Shown here: positions 1-7,595 of the stretch, in pieces
Position numbering within the stretch: position 1 is the stretch's first letter
Layout: each line of letters starts with the position of its first letter
Assembly: GCF_020991125.1 (NCBI RefSeq)
Contig: NZ_CP087715.1
Span: forward strand, 1,577,501-1,641,500
DNA from: Microbulbifer celer
Lineage (GTDB): Bacteria > Pseudomonadota > Gammaproteobacteria > Pseudomonadales > Cellvibrionaceae
Reading direction: 5' to 3'
DNA: 64,000 bases
Notes under the pieces: generated by a model
What the model saw: the letters and a program-made list of their open reading frames with translations, nothing else
Database searches by the model: none
Told to the model about the DNA's origin: nothing
Made by a program: the position numbers and the translations under genes

Positions 1-2
1 GG

Positions 3-440
3 GCCAAAACTCCCGAAGTTTCTGACGACGAGAAATCCGCAGTCGCCGTACAATTGGATGCCTTTCACCAGGCTGCTGCGGATGCAGATTATGACGCTTA
101 CTTCGATAGTTTCAGCAAAGAGGGTGTTTTTATCGGCACTGACGCCAGCGAGCGCTGGACCGTGGATACCTTCAAAGATTATGTGCGACCGTACTTCAGT
201 CAGGGCATAGGTTGGACCTATGTGCCGAGAGACCGCACCATCGTGATTCGTGGGGATGTCGCCTGGTTTGACGAGTTACTGGATAACGCAGCCTACGGAG
301 AATGTCGGGGTAGTGGCGTATTGGTGAAAGTGGGCAATCGGTGGAAGATCGCCCAGTACAATTTACATTTCCCGGTGCCCAATAATCTCGCCAGGCAGAT
401 CACTCAAATGATCAAGCAGGCCGCCTCAACGGTACACTAG
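3..440 (+). CDS. SnoaL/NTF2-like protein, 5' end outside window
   Basis: The frame is open from base 3 to the stop at 438-440, so the gene begins left of the window; the TTG at 54 is only the first possible start inside it. The visible 145 residues look like a SnoaL_3/DUF4440-type alpha+beta barrel: an N-terminal helix (DAFHQAAADADYDAYF), then GVFIGTDASERW, a hydrophobic strand around VAWFDELLD, and a C-terminal VKVGNRWKIAQYNLHFPVP pattern typical of the family. Such proteins are small-ligand binders or enzymes with no single shared reaction, so no function can be assigned. A signal peptide may be present in the missing part. It converges on the MFS gene that ends at 448. Confidence 0.75.
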   Translation, partial: AKTPEVSDDEKSAVAVQLDAFHQAAADADYDAYFDSFSKEGVFIGTDASERWTVDTFKDYVRPYFSQGIGWTYVPRDRTIVIRGDVAWFDELLDNAAYGECRGSGVLVKVGNRWKIAQYNLHFPVPNNLARQITQMIKQAASTVH

Positions 441-447
441 CGGGCCA

Positions 448-1674
448 TTATATCGTGCCCATCGTTACTTCAGCGTTGCTGCCGCGCCTCTCAATGGCGC
501 GTCCCGCGAAAAAGACCAGCAAGCCTCCAATCGCCAGAACCGTACCTACCGGCCCGGTGATCGACCAGGTGAACCCCGCATTGATCGCGACGCCCGCCAG
601 CCAGGCACCGAGGGCATTGGCGAGATTGAATGCAGCGTGATTGAGTGAGGCAGCCATCGTCTGGCCGTCTTCAGCCACATCCATCAGGCGTGTTTGTAAC
701 GCAGGGCCGAGCGCCATGCTGGTGCCTACCAGACCCACAAACAGAATCCCCGGCCACACATAATCGGCGGCGAAATAAAAACCGCCCTGTACCAGTGCAC
801 ACCAGATCAGAATCAGCGGGATTGCCCGCAACAGGTTCCAGTCCGCGGCCCTTGCGCCCAGCAAGCTACCTGCAGTGGCCCCCAACCCGAATACGACCAG
901 TACCAGCGGACCGAGCACTTCGGACATGCCCGCTTGCTCTGTCAATGTCGGCATCACGTAGCTGAACACGGAAAACATACCGCCAAACCCGATACTGGCA
1001 ATGCCCAGGGTGAACAGTACCCGGTGTTTCAATAGCGCGGAAAGTTCGCGTACAGGGCTGGCGTTCGGGTCAGTCGGTTGAGCTGGTACAAAGCGCCATA
1101 CCATCAAGGCTGTGAGCAGTGCTACCACACCTACGCCTGCGAAGGCGAGTTGCCAGCCGAACAGATTGCCTGCCCAGGTGGCAAGTGGCGCTCCGATCAG
1201 GATTGCCAGGGTGAGGCCTAGCATGACCCTCGCTACTGCACGCGCACGCTGATTGGGTGGAACAGATGCTGCCGCGACAAGAGCCGCAACACCAAAATAG
1301 GCGCCGTGAGGCAGACCGGCGAGGAAGCGCAATCCGACAAAGGACAGGAAACCCGGCGCAAAGGCGCTGGCGATATTACCTACCGCAAATACCAGCATCA
1401 GAGCGATCAACAGTGTCTTGCGGGGCGCGCGCGCTGCCAGTACTGCAATAATCGGCGCACCCACCACAACCCCGAGCGCATAACTGCTGATCGCATATCC
1501 GACCTGTGGGGCAGTTACGCCAAGATCCGTCGCCACCCGGTTCATCAACCCCATGATGACAAATTCCCCGGTGCCAATGCCGAAGCCACCAAGCGCCAGG
1601 GCAATCTCCGCGAGGCGAGAACGAGACGGCGCGCCAACGGATGAATCCGTAGCGAGGGAGGAGGGTACAGACAT
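448..1674 (-). CDS. MFS transporter, DHA1 AraJ/YdhP-like exporter
   Basis: A 408-residue, strongly hydrophobic protein with about 12 predicted membrane segments. The first segment carries GGFGIGTGEFVIMGLM, characteristic of the AraJ/YdhP/NepI branch of drug:H+ antiporters, and the 2-3 loop has a degenerate motif A (AARAPRKTLL). The family exports sugars, purine nucleosides or drugs across the inner membrane using the proton gradient; the substrate cannot be told from the sequence. The gene is single, with about 150 bases to the AraC-type gene upstream on the same strand, which could be its regulator (inference from proximity). Confidence 0.9.
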   Translation of the reverse strand: MSVPSSLATDSSVGAPSRSRLAEIALALGGFGIGTGEFVIMGLMNRVATDLGVTAPQVGYAISSYALGVVVGAPIIAVLAARAPRKTLLIALMLVFAVGNIASAFAPGFLSFVGLRFLAGLPHGAYFGVAALVAAASVPPNQRARAVARVMLGLTLAILIGAPLATWAGNLFGWQLAFAGVGVVALLTALMVWRFVPAQPTDPNASPVRELSALLKHRVLFTLGIASIGFGGMFSVFSYVMPTLTEQAGMSEVLGPLVLVVFGLGATAGSLLGARAADWNLLRAIPLILIWCALVQGGFYFAADYVWPGILFVGLVGTSMALGPALQTRLMDVAEDGQTMAASLNHAAFNLANALGAWLAGVAINAGFTWSITGPVGTVLAIGGLLVFFAGRAIERRGSNAEVTMGTI

Positions 1675-1823
1675 GGATGATCCTTAAGGGAGTACAACAA
1701 CGGGGCACACGGCGTTGCCGTGGCCGCGCACATTAACCAAGGTGTTGAAATTATGCGAGGGAGTTCATCGCGGAAATCTGTACGACTGCCGAGTTAGCAG
1801 CGGCAAAGCCCGCTGCGTGATGA

Positions 1824-2714
1824 CTACAAGGTATCGACGACGTGGTCACCCCATCGAACTGGCAAATAGATATCAGTAACCATCTCGTTCTCCGGAACCT
1901 CTGGGAAAAACTTCACCCGCTCAAAGAAGATAGGAAAGTCCCTGACCTCAAAGTCGGACTGGGGCAGCCACTCTGAATAGAGATAGTTCACCGCAACACC
2001 GATAGCGTCATCGCTGCCAATATGCCGGATAACGGCACATCTCCCGGCAGGTATCACCTTGTACGCGATCCCGCAGGTATTCTCCTCCAGGGGTTGCGCG
2101 ATAGCGCAGGCGACGTCGAATCGATAGTCCTCTGCTGTCACAGTGTTCGGATCGTTATAGATCAGGTTGAAGGTTCTGCTTTTGCTTGGCGGAAGCCGAT
2201 TGGCTTTGCGCCACTCGATAAACTGCCTGATCGTATTGCCCAATTCCTGAGGTGCACCGCGGTGCTCAAGGGCAGCGAGTCGGGTTTCAGGGAAGTCGAC
2301 GATCTGTACATCAAAGTTGGCATTCTCTCTCACGAGCTTGGTCCTCAGCGTCAATATAGGTTCATAGTGCGTGTGCCAAGGAGTCCAGTCAGGAGAGTGC
2401 CTGAAGTCAGTTGGACTTTTGTGAAAAAGCTTTTTGAACGCGCGGGAAAATGCCTCGTGGCTGTCGTAACCATTTGCCAGCGCGATATCAACCACCCGAC
2501 TATCTCTGTATGCCAGCTGATACGCGGCCCGCTTCAGGCGAAGCGCCTTCACCAATGCCATCACAGACATGCCAAAGAAAGCAGAGCACTGCCGGTGAAA
2601 GTGATACTTTGAAAAATGGCTGACCTGGCACAATTGGTCGATATCGAGGTCTTCTTCCAGGTGCTTCTCAATATAGTTTACAACCGTAGAGAACTGCGCT
2701 TCATACCTGCTCAC
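1824..2714 (-). CDS. AraC-family regulator with GyrI-like effector domain
   Basis: 296 residues. The first ~105 are a pair of AraC helix-turn-helix motifs (LDIDQLCQVSHFSKYHFHR and the second HTH around VVDIALANGYDSHEAFSRAFKK). Residues ~130-290 form a GyrI/SOUL-like ligand-binding domain (VQIVDFPETRLAALEHRG at its start, DIYLPVR at its end). This N-terminal-HTH layout matches the Rob/BltR-like multidrug-sensing subgroup. It probably activates nearby efflux or stress genes when it binds a hydrophobic cation or drug; the MFS exporter immediately downstream on the same strand is the obvious candidate target (inference). Confidence 0.9.
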   Translation of the reverse strand: MSRYEAQFSTVVNYIEKHLEEDLDIDQLCQVSHFSKYHFHRQCSAFFGMSVMALVKALRLKRAAYQLAYRDSRVVDIALANGYDSHEAFSRAFKKLFHKSPTDFRHSPDWTPWHTHYEPILTLRTKLVRENANFDVQIVDFPETRLAALEHRGAPQELGNTIRQFIEWRKANRLPPSKSRTFNLIYNDPNTVTAEDYRFDVACAIAQPLEENTCGIAYKVIPAGRCAVIRHIGSDDAIGVAVNYLYSEWLPQSDFEVRDFPIFFERVKFFPEVPENEMVTDIYLPVRWGDHVVDTL

Positions 2715-2813
2715 TGCATTAACTCCGTCTCCTCAGCAAGTGAAGATTAAAACCGAATGACCCCGTTAGCTTGATCAAAATTGCGGATCTATACAGTGGC
2801 TGGCAGCAGAGCT

Positions 2814-3299
2814 TTACTTGCGGATAGCCGACTCAATGGCTGCAATGTCGATTTTTTTCATCTGCATCATTGCGTCAAAAGCACGCTTGGCGACCTCAGG
2901 ATCGGAACTGGTCACGGCTTGAGTGAGCGCGATCGGTGTTATCTGCCAGGACAGGCCCCACTTGTCCTTGCACCAGCCGCAGGCGCTTTCCTGTCCGCCA
3001 TTGGAAACAATGGCATCCCAATAGCGGTCAGTTTCCGCCTGATCGACCGTTGCTACCTGAAACGAGAAGGCTTCGTCGTGCTTGAATGCCGGTCCGCCAT
3101 TTAGCCCGAGGCAGGGAATACCCAGTACCGTGAATTCGACAGTAAGCACGTCGCCTTGCTTGCCAGCGGGGAAGTCTCCCGGAGCGTGGTTAACCGCTTC
3201 CACGGAGGAGTCAGGAAAAACGCTGGCATAGAAGTTTGCGGCTTCCTCGGCACAGCCGTCATACCAGAGGCAAATGGTATTTTTTGCGGGTGTCGTCAT
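2814..3299 (-). CDS. VOC family protein, PhnB-like
   Basis: 161 residues of the PhnB/3-demethylubiquinone-methyltransferase-like branch of the vicinal oxygen chelate fold. The typical features are CLWYDGCAEEAANFYASVF near the N terminus, GGPAFKHDEAFSF in the middle, and CGWCKDKWGLSWQITP near the end, followed by a MMQMKKIDIAAI tail common to this group. The name 3-demethylubiquinone methyltransferase is a database legacy; no methyltransferase motif is visible and the true reaction is unknown. It lies about 60 bases downstream of the DUF1905/YdeI gene on the same strand and may be co-transcribed with it. Confidence 0.88.
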   Translation of the reverse strand: MTTPAKNTICLWYDGCAEEAANFYASVFPDSSVEAVNHAPGDFPAGKQGDVLTVEFTVLGIPCLGLNGGPAFKHDEAFSFQVATVDQAETDRYWDAIVSNGGQESACGWCKDKWGLSWQITPIALTQAVTSSDPEVAKRAFDAMMQMKKIDIAAIESAIRK

Positions 3300-3359
3300 A
3301 TCTGGTCTTCCTTGTTTATGAGATGATCACCGTTTGGGAGCAGTATTTTATCCGGCCAG

Positions 3360-3911
3360 TTAGTCTGCTGCTTCAGGGGCCTTGATCGCCTTACTGTAAA
3401 AACCGGATGTATCAAAGCAGCACACCTTCTTTTTTCCAGAGGCGAGCATGTCACAGGCGTCATGGATCCGCTTAGTGCGTGTTTTTTCCTGCTTGGCAGA
3501 GGTGATCCAGTGAATCCAGTCAATACGGGAGATGGTGGTCGTATTCTCCCAAGTGGACTTGGCATCGGGAGAGGCAGATAGGGCTTGTGAAAAGTCGGAA
3601 GGAACCTCAGGTTCCAGCTCTTCTGCGGCGGACCAGATTTCCAATTCCACAGTGTCCCCGAAATCAGCTCCTGAGCTTTCAAACAGGGGTTGGTCGATTT
3701 TTAGCCAGTGGCTTTTCTTGCCATCTGGTTCAAGCAGGACCGTGAAGGGCTTACCATTGATAGTCCCCTCGACGGTAGTGCGGCCGCGCCTTGGTAGCTT
3801 TGCGCTCACCTCTTTGGGCAGAATGACGAACCCCCAGCGATTGTCGCTACCGGGCGTTCTGGGCTTGAGGATCCGCGCTTTGAACTGGGAGTCTGTATTT
3901 GCTTGCGCCAT
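3360..3911 (-). CDS. DUF1905 / YdeI-OmpD-associated family protein
   Basis: 183 residues. The N-terminal ~85 form a DUF1905 beta-barrel (WGFVILPKEVSAKLPRRGRTTVEGTINGKP is the hallmark region, residues ~27-55). The C-terminal part, with WENTTTISRIDWIHWITSAKQ and TKRIHDACDMLASGKKKVCC, is the YdeI helical domain. YdeI proteins have been linked to peptide resistance and association with outer-membrane porin in enterics; the molecular activity is unknown. The small neighbours (VOC protein, HAD phosphatase) give no pathway clue. Confidence 0.85.
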   Translation of the reverse strand: MAQANTDSQFKARILKPRTPGSDNRWGFVILPKEVSAKLPRRGRTTVEGTINGKPFTVLLEPDGKKSHWLKIDQPLFESSGADFGDTVELEIWSAAEELEPEVPSDFSQALSASPDAKSTWENTTTISRIDWIHWITSAKQEKTRTKRIHDACDMLASGKKKVCCFDTSGFYSKAIKAPEAAD

Positions 3912-4037
3912 TTTTCTACATACTTACTAGAGGAGATGTAATGTCATGAGCATATATCTCGCAACGTCATCAGGGAACCCCGGTATTTTGTCGGTATCCT
4001 CAAGATTGTAGAAAAGGCACTGATTTCTACATACTCA

Positions 4038-4631
4038 TTAATGCTCGTTGATAAGTTCCAATGTCTCTATGAGCCGCCGAACCTCCGGAAAGCCCTTTGC
4101 CAGGTAGGCATTTATTCCGAGCGCCTTGGCAGTAGCCACATTGGCCGCATTATCATCAATGAACACTACTTTCTCCGGTGATACGTCAAGTTCCTGCAAG
4201 GCGTACCGATAAATAGAAGAATCTGGCTTTGCCATGCCTACCTTGTGCGATGCAATGATGGCTTCAAAGTATCGATGTGCACCAAATTCGTCCGTGATTT
4301 TCGGCCAATGAATTTCATTGGTATTGGATAGCGCCGCCACTCGATACACATTGGACAACTGGCTGAGTAGGTCGGTCGCTCCCGGATAAAATCCTTTGGG
4401 CCAGTTTCTGAAATGGGTAATTATATCTTCGGTGGACGCTTTGATACGGAGTGTCTCGCGGAAGTTTTCAGCAAACTCCTGTTTAGATATAAAACCGCGC
4501 TCAAAATCCTTGGCGATACTGGATGAGAGCCATTCGGTAGCTTCCATGTGGGAGCCGGGTAAGGGCGTTCCGTCCAGCTCAATCAGAACACCACCGAGGT
4601 CAAACAGGTAAAGTTCAGTTTTTTGGAACAT
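4038..4631 (-). CDS. HAD-superfamily phosphatase, subfamily IA (YihX-like)
   Basis: 197 residues with the HAD motifs in order: motif I FDLGGVL (the nucleophile Asp is present and the second acid is replaced by Gly, as in YihX-type enzymes), motif II SNTNEIHW, motif III lysine in AKPDSSIY, and motif IV FIDDNAANV. The helical cap lies between motifs I and II. The YihX group dephosphorylates small sugar phosphates such as glucose-1-phosphate; the substrate here is inferred only by family. It ends upstream of a 127-base spacer and starts about 40 bases after the unknown membrane-anchored gene on the same strand. Confidence 0.87.
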   Translation of the reverse strand: MFQKTELYLFDLGGVLIELDGTPLPGSHMEATEWLSSSIAKDFERGFISKQEFAENFRETLRIKASTEDIITHFRNWPKGFYPGATDLLSQLSNVYRVAALSNTNEIHWPKITDEFGAHRYFEAIIASHKVGMAKPDSSIYRYALQELDVSPEKVVFIDDNAANVATAKALGINAYLAKGFPEVRRLIETLELINEH

Positions 4632-4667
4632 AGGATATTCTGCAAGCTGCCCCTCAGTAGCGTCTGG

Positions 4668-5084
4668 TTATGAATTTCCCGTTCTTGGCTGATGATGTAG
4701 AAACATAACTAGATTTCTTACAGATGTGACCTGGTTGAAGTAGGGGTTCTCTTCGGGCTTTTCTGTGTCAATGGCCAAGCGATCAGCAACAGTCCAGTAT
4801 ATTTCATCCAGATCATCCGTATGCAGGTTGTACGTATCTTCGAAAAGGTCATCCGCCTGGACAGGAAATGGTGTGCCGTTGTAGCTGCCTAGGTAATCCT
4901 GAACCTCCTTCCAGACCTCCCGAATAATACTTGTATCTACATTTCGATAGTCAAAGGATCTTGCGTACTCACATATATTTGGCTTGCCACGTTTTAGTGC
5001 GAGCCTTTTCATTCTAAAGTGGTCAAAAATGGCGTAAATCATTCCTACCAACAGTAGTGCTCCGATTGTGTATAAAATAGCCAT
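4668..5084 (-). CDS. Unknown protein with N-terminal membrane anchor
   Basis: 138 residues. Residues 2-20 (LYTIGALLLVGMIYAIFDH) are one membrane segment, followed by a basic stretch (RMKRLALKRGK), so the rest should face the cytoplasm. The soluble part is acidic and helical, with VWKEVQDYLG, PVQADDLFEDTYNLHTDD and NPYFNQVTSVRNLVMFL. The layout slightly recalls DUF1493-type, acyl-carrier-like domains, but no Ser attachment motif is visible, so I do not assign a family. It has its own spacer on both sides. Confidence 0.6.
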   Translation of the reverse strand: MAILYTIGALLLVGMIYAIFDHFRMKRLALKRGKPNICEYARSFDYRNVDTSIIREVWKEVQDYLGSYNGTPFPVQADDLFEDTYNLHTDDLDEIYWTVADRLAIDTEKPEENPYFNQVTSVRNLVMFLHHQPRTGNS

Positions 5085-5203
5085 GGTTTCACCTATGCAT
5101 AACAGTGTAATCGGGGCGGGTGACTAATATTGTAACCCCACTTTCCTTTTCATTCAGTGGATTCTCGGGGCCTGGAAACCTGTAAGTGAGGGCCGGTCCG
5201 GCT

Positions 5204-5229
5204 AAAAAAAAGACCGGCAATGCCGGTCT
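5204..5229 (-). terminator. Intrinsic terminator of the NagB-fold gene
   Basis: Eight-base stem AGACCGGC / GCCGGTCT with a three-base loop (5211-5229). On the minus strand it is followed by eight U residues (A-tract at 5204-5211). It sits 20 bases past the stop of the gene at 5249. Its core CGGCAATGCCG nearly repeats in the terminator at 6187-6215. Confidence 0.9.
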
Positions 5230-5248
5230 CGTAGCGATGAATACGGAG

Positions 5249-6169
5249 TTACAGGCCTAAACTTGGCAATACAAATGATTTGGTGTTCGGATGGAGCCTG
5301 ATCCATAACCCTGGATTGGCATTCAGCTGCCCCAGTAATTCTTCGGGGGCTGTACTTAACTTGGTGTTAAGGACATTGGCATAAGTTTGCACTTTCGCTG
5401 GGGCGGAATCCGCATCGACTACTGACTGCACAACTTTCTTGGCCTGCAATATCGCTGCCGGCCCGAGGGTAAGGATGTATCCGGCAGATCTGCACTCTTC
5501 TTCATCCTGTTCGTTTACGATGCTGCCACCCGCTTTAAACTTGCTGATGTGGTGTTCCAGAATACTGCTTGAAATCGGAATCAGTCCGGCAACATGAGTG
5601 CTCTGGGCGCCGGAAAAGGGCTTGATGTAGGCGAGGTGGGATGCCTGGTTTTCTTCCGGGCCGTGGCCGATAAAGAAGATATCCAGGCCGCCCAGCGCTT
5701 CCAGTTTGTTCAGGTACTCGATCAGTCCGGCTTCCAGATCTTCTTTGTCCGTCTGCATCGGGGTGAAGCTTTTCACTTTCTTGAAAAAGTCCGGGCCCAG
5801 GATGCGCTCGAAGTCCCGGACAAAGCTGAAGCAGTTGTTCATGCTCATGGGGGCGAGAGCATCTTGTGTGAATACGTTCAGGCGGCCGAACAGTTCATCT
5901 TGCTCGGATGTCTTCGCCAGCTCGCCCAGCAGGCGGTGCATCTGCTGGGCGCCGCGGCCGCCGAGCAGGGCGATATTGATGTCGCCTTCTTTGGATGCCG
6001 CGGTTTCCAGTAGCTCATTTAACATCGCTTTGCCGACCTCGGCCTCATTGTCGAGGACCGTGGGCTGGATGCCGTGATCTGTGAGGTCGGAGGTCTGTAC
6101 GTTGTTCTGAGACAGCCACACGTTGCCGCCGTCTTCCTGTTTGGTGAATGTAGAGCTGTCTGTATTCAA
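5249..6169 (-). CDS. NagB/6-phosphogluconolactonase-fold protein, diverged active site
   Basis: 306 residues. After ~35 polar residues the protein resembles the glucosamine-6-phosphate deaminase/6-phosphogluconolactonase fold: INIALLGGRGAQQMH for the phosphate loop region, LNVFTQDALAP where the family has an Asp-Glu-Tyr motif, and LDIFFIGHGPEENQASHLAY where NagB has GIGADGHIAFNEP. The His near the end of that last motif is kept, but the usual spacing and acidic residues are altered, so the known reaction may be lost. It starts 73 bases downstream of aroF and is separated from it by a strong terminator, so it probably has its own promoter. Function unknown. Confidence 0.72.
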   Translation of the reverse strand: MNTDSSTFTKQEDGGNVWLSQNNVQTSDLTDHGIQPTVLDNEAEVGKAMLNELLETAASKEGDINIALLGGRGAQQMHRLLGELAKTSEQDELFGRLNVFTQDALAPMSMNNCFSFVRDFERILGPDFFKKVKSFTPMQTDKEDLEAGLIEYLNKLEALGGLDIFFIGHGPEENQASHLAYIKPFSGAQSTHVAGLIPISSSILEHHISKFKAGGSIVNEQDEEECRSAGYILTLGPAAILQAKKVVQSVVDADSAPAKVQTYANVLNTKLSTAPEELLGQLNANPGLWIRLHPNTKSFVLPSLGL

Positions 6170-6186
6170 ATCGATTACCTCATTTA

Positions 6187-6215
6187 TAAAAAAGGATCGG
6201 CATTGCCGATCCTTT
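6187..6215 (-). terminator. Intrinsic terminator of aroF
   Basis: An 11-base stem (AAAGGATCGGC / GCCGATCCTTT, 6191-6215) with loop ATT. On the minus strand it runs into a U-rich stretch (A-tract 6187-6193). It lies between the aroF stop and the start of the NagB-fold gene and should separate their transcription. Confidence 0.92.
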
Positions 6216-6241
6216 CAGGTTGGGGTGGGTAGAGCTGAATG

Positions 6242-7354
6242 CTAGCCTTTGCGGGCTTTCAGCGGCTCGTGCAGCTGCTCCGCCATGCCCAGTAGCAGCT
6301 TCTCGGTGGTTTCCCAGTCGATACATTTATCGGTCACGGAAACGCCGTATTCCATCTGGCTGCGGTCTTTGTTGATCTTCTGGTTGCCGGCTTTCAGGTT
6401 GCTTTCCACCATGATGCCGATGATGGACTTGTTACCATCCAGGATCTGGTGGGTGACGTTGTCCACGACCAGAGGCTGTAGCTCATGGTTCTTGTTGGAG
6501 TTGGCGTGGCTGCAGTCGACCATGATGTTGGGCACCAGGCCCGCGTCTTCCAGTTCTTTCTCGCACACAGCGACGCTGACGGAGTCGTAGTTGGGCTTGT
6601 CGTTACCGCCGCGCAGTACCACGTGGCCGTATTTGTTGCCGGCAGTGTGGATGATGGCTACCTGGCCTTCTTTGTTGATGCCCAGGAAGCGGTGCGGATT
6701 GGCGGTGGACTGGAGCGCGTTGATGGCCACTTCCAGATTGCCATCGGTACCGTTTTTGAAGCCCACGGCGGAGGAGAGGCCGCTCGCCATTTCGCGGTGG
6801 GTCTGGGATTCGGTGGTGCGCGCGCCGATGGCGGACCAGGAGATCAGATCCTGCAGGTACTGGGGAGAAATCGGGTCCAGTGCCTCGGTGGAGGTGGGCA
6901 GACCCAACTCGGAGATATCCAGCAGCAGTTTGCGGCCGATGTGCAGTCCGTCTTCGATTTTGAACGAGTCGTCCAGGTGCGGGTCGTTGATCAGGCCTTT
7001 CCAGCCCACGGTGGTACGGGGCTTTTCAAAATACACGCGCATGACGATCAGCAGGGTGTCGGAGACCTTGTCTGCCAGCGCCTTCAGGCGGTTGGCATAG
7101 TCCATTGCGGCCTCGACATCGTGAACGGAACAGGGGCCGATGACCACCATCAGGCGGTGGTCTTTACGGTCCAGAATATCGCGCACGGCGGCGCGGCCGG
7201 CGGCTACGGATTTCTCGGCAGCCTCGCTGACGGGCAGTTCCGTTTTCAGCGCTTCCGGGGTGATGAGAACGTCCTGGGAGAGAACATTTAAGTCGTCGAA
7301 CTGCTGCGTGGTCATGATATTTCTGTCACTACTTTCTGAATTTGAGATCGTCAT
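6242..7354 (-). CDS. aroF: 3-deoxy-7-phosphoheptulonate synthase, class I, Tyr-sensitive type
   Basis: 370 residues, the usual length for class I AroF/G/H enzymes. It condenses phosphoenolpyruvate and erythrose-4-phosphate in the first step of the shikimate pathway. Signature regions: VVIGPCSVHD (~72), KPRTTVGWKGLINDP, SWSAIGARTTESQTHRE, GFKNGTDG and MVDCSHANSNK. The stretches INKEGQVAIIHTAGN and YGVSVTDKCIDWE resemble E. coli AroF more than AroG, which suggests tyrosine feedback inhibition (inference). Two ATGs, at 7354 and 7315, are possible starts; neither has a clear Shine-Dalgarno site. A short GC-rich hairpin (about 7359-7380) lies just upstream. Confidence 0.95.
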   Translation of the reverse strand: MTISNSESSDRNIMTTQQFDDLNVLSQDVLITPEALKTELPVSEAAEKSVAAGRAAVRDILDRKDHRLMVVIGPCSVHDVEAAMDYANRLKALADKVSDTLLIVMRVYFEKPRTTVGWKGLINDPHLDDSFKIEDGLHIGRKLLLDISELGLPTSTEALDPISPQYLQDLISWSAIGARTTESQTHREMASGLSSAVGFKNGTDGNLEVAINALQSTANPHRFLGINKEGQVAIIHTAGNKYGHVVLRGGNDKPNYDSVSVAVCEKELEDAGLVPNIMVDCSHANSNKNHELQPLVVDNVTHQILDGNKSIIGIMVESNLKAGNQKINKDRSQMEYGVSVTDKCIDWETTEKLLLGMAEQLHEPLKARKG

Positions 7355-7534
7355 CCATGCCGCAGGGCGTGCGCTGCGGGGCAGTTATGCTACCTAGTGG
7401 CCGGGGGCAGGGCTAGGGTTTCATTTGAAACAGTTTTAGGTGTCACCAGTTTCGGTGCTACGCGCATAGTTTGTTCGCGCCCTCTCGGTGTGTTGAGGAC
7501 AGTTTTGCGCATGTGGCCGGTGGTTTAGGGGTGG

Positions 7535-7576
7535 ATAGGATGGTGGGTGCGCTGCGCTTACTGCCCACCCTATGGA
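7535..7576. repeat. Dispersed GGTGGG...CCCACC palindromic repeat
   Basis: The arms GGTGGG (7542-7547) and CCCACC (7564-7569) flank TGCGCTGCGCTTACT plus one base. The pattern 'AGGGTGGGCA..GCGCAGCG..CCCACC' recurs between genes in many proteobacterial chromosomes, so this is probably one copy of a REP-like dispersed repeat. It lies in the 241-base spacer between aroF and the helicase gene. No U-tract is present, so it is not a standard terminator. Confidence 0.55.
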
Positions 7577-7595
7577 TGCCTAACCCTCTGTGTTT

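Noticed and set aside
6485-7291. 268-residue frame antisense to aroF
   Set aside because: High-GC shadow of a conserved gene.
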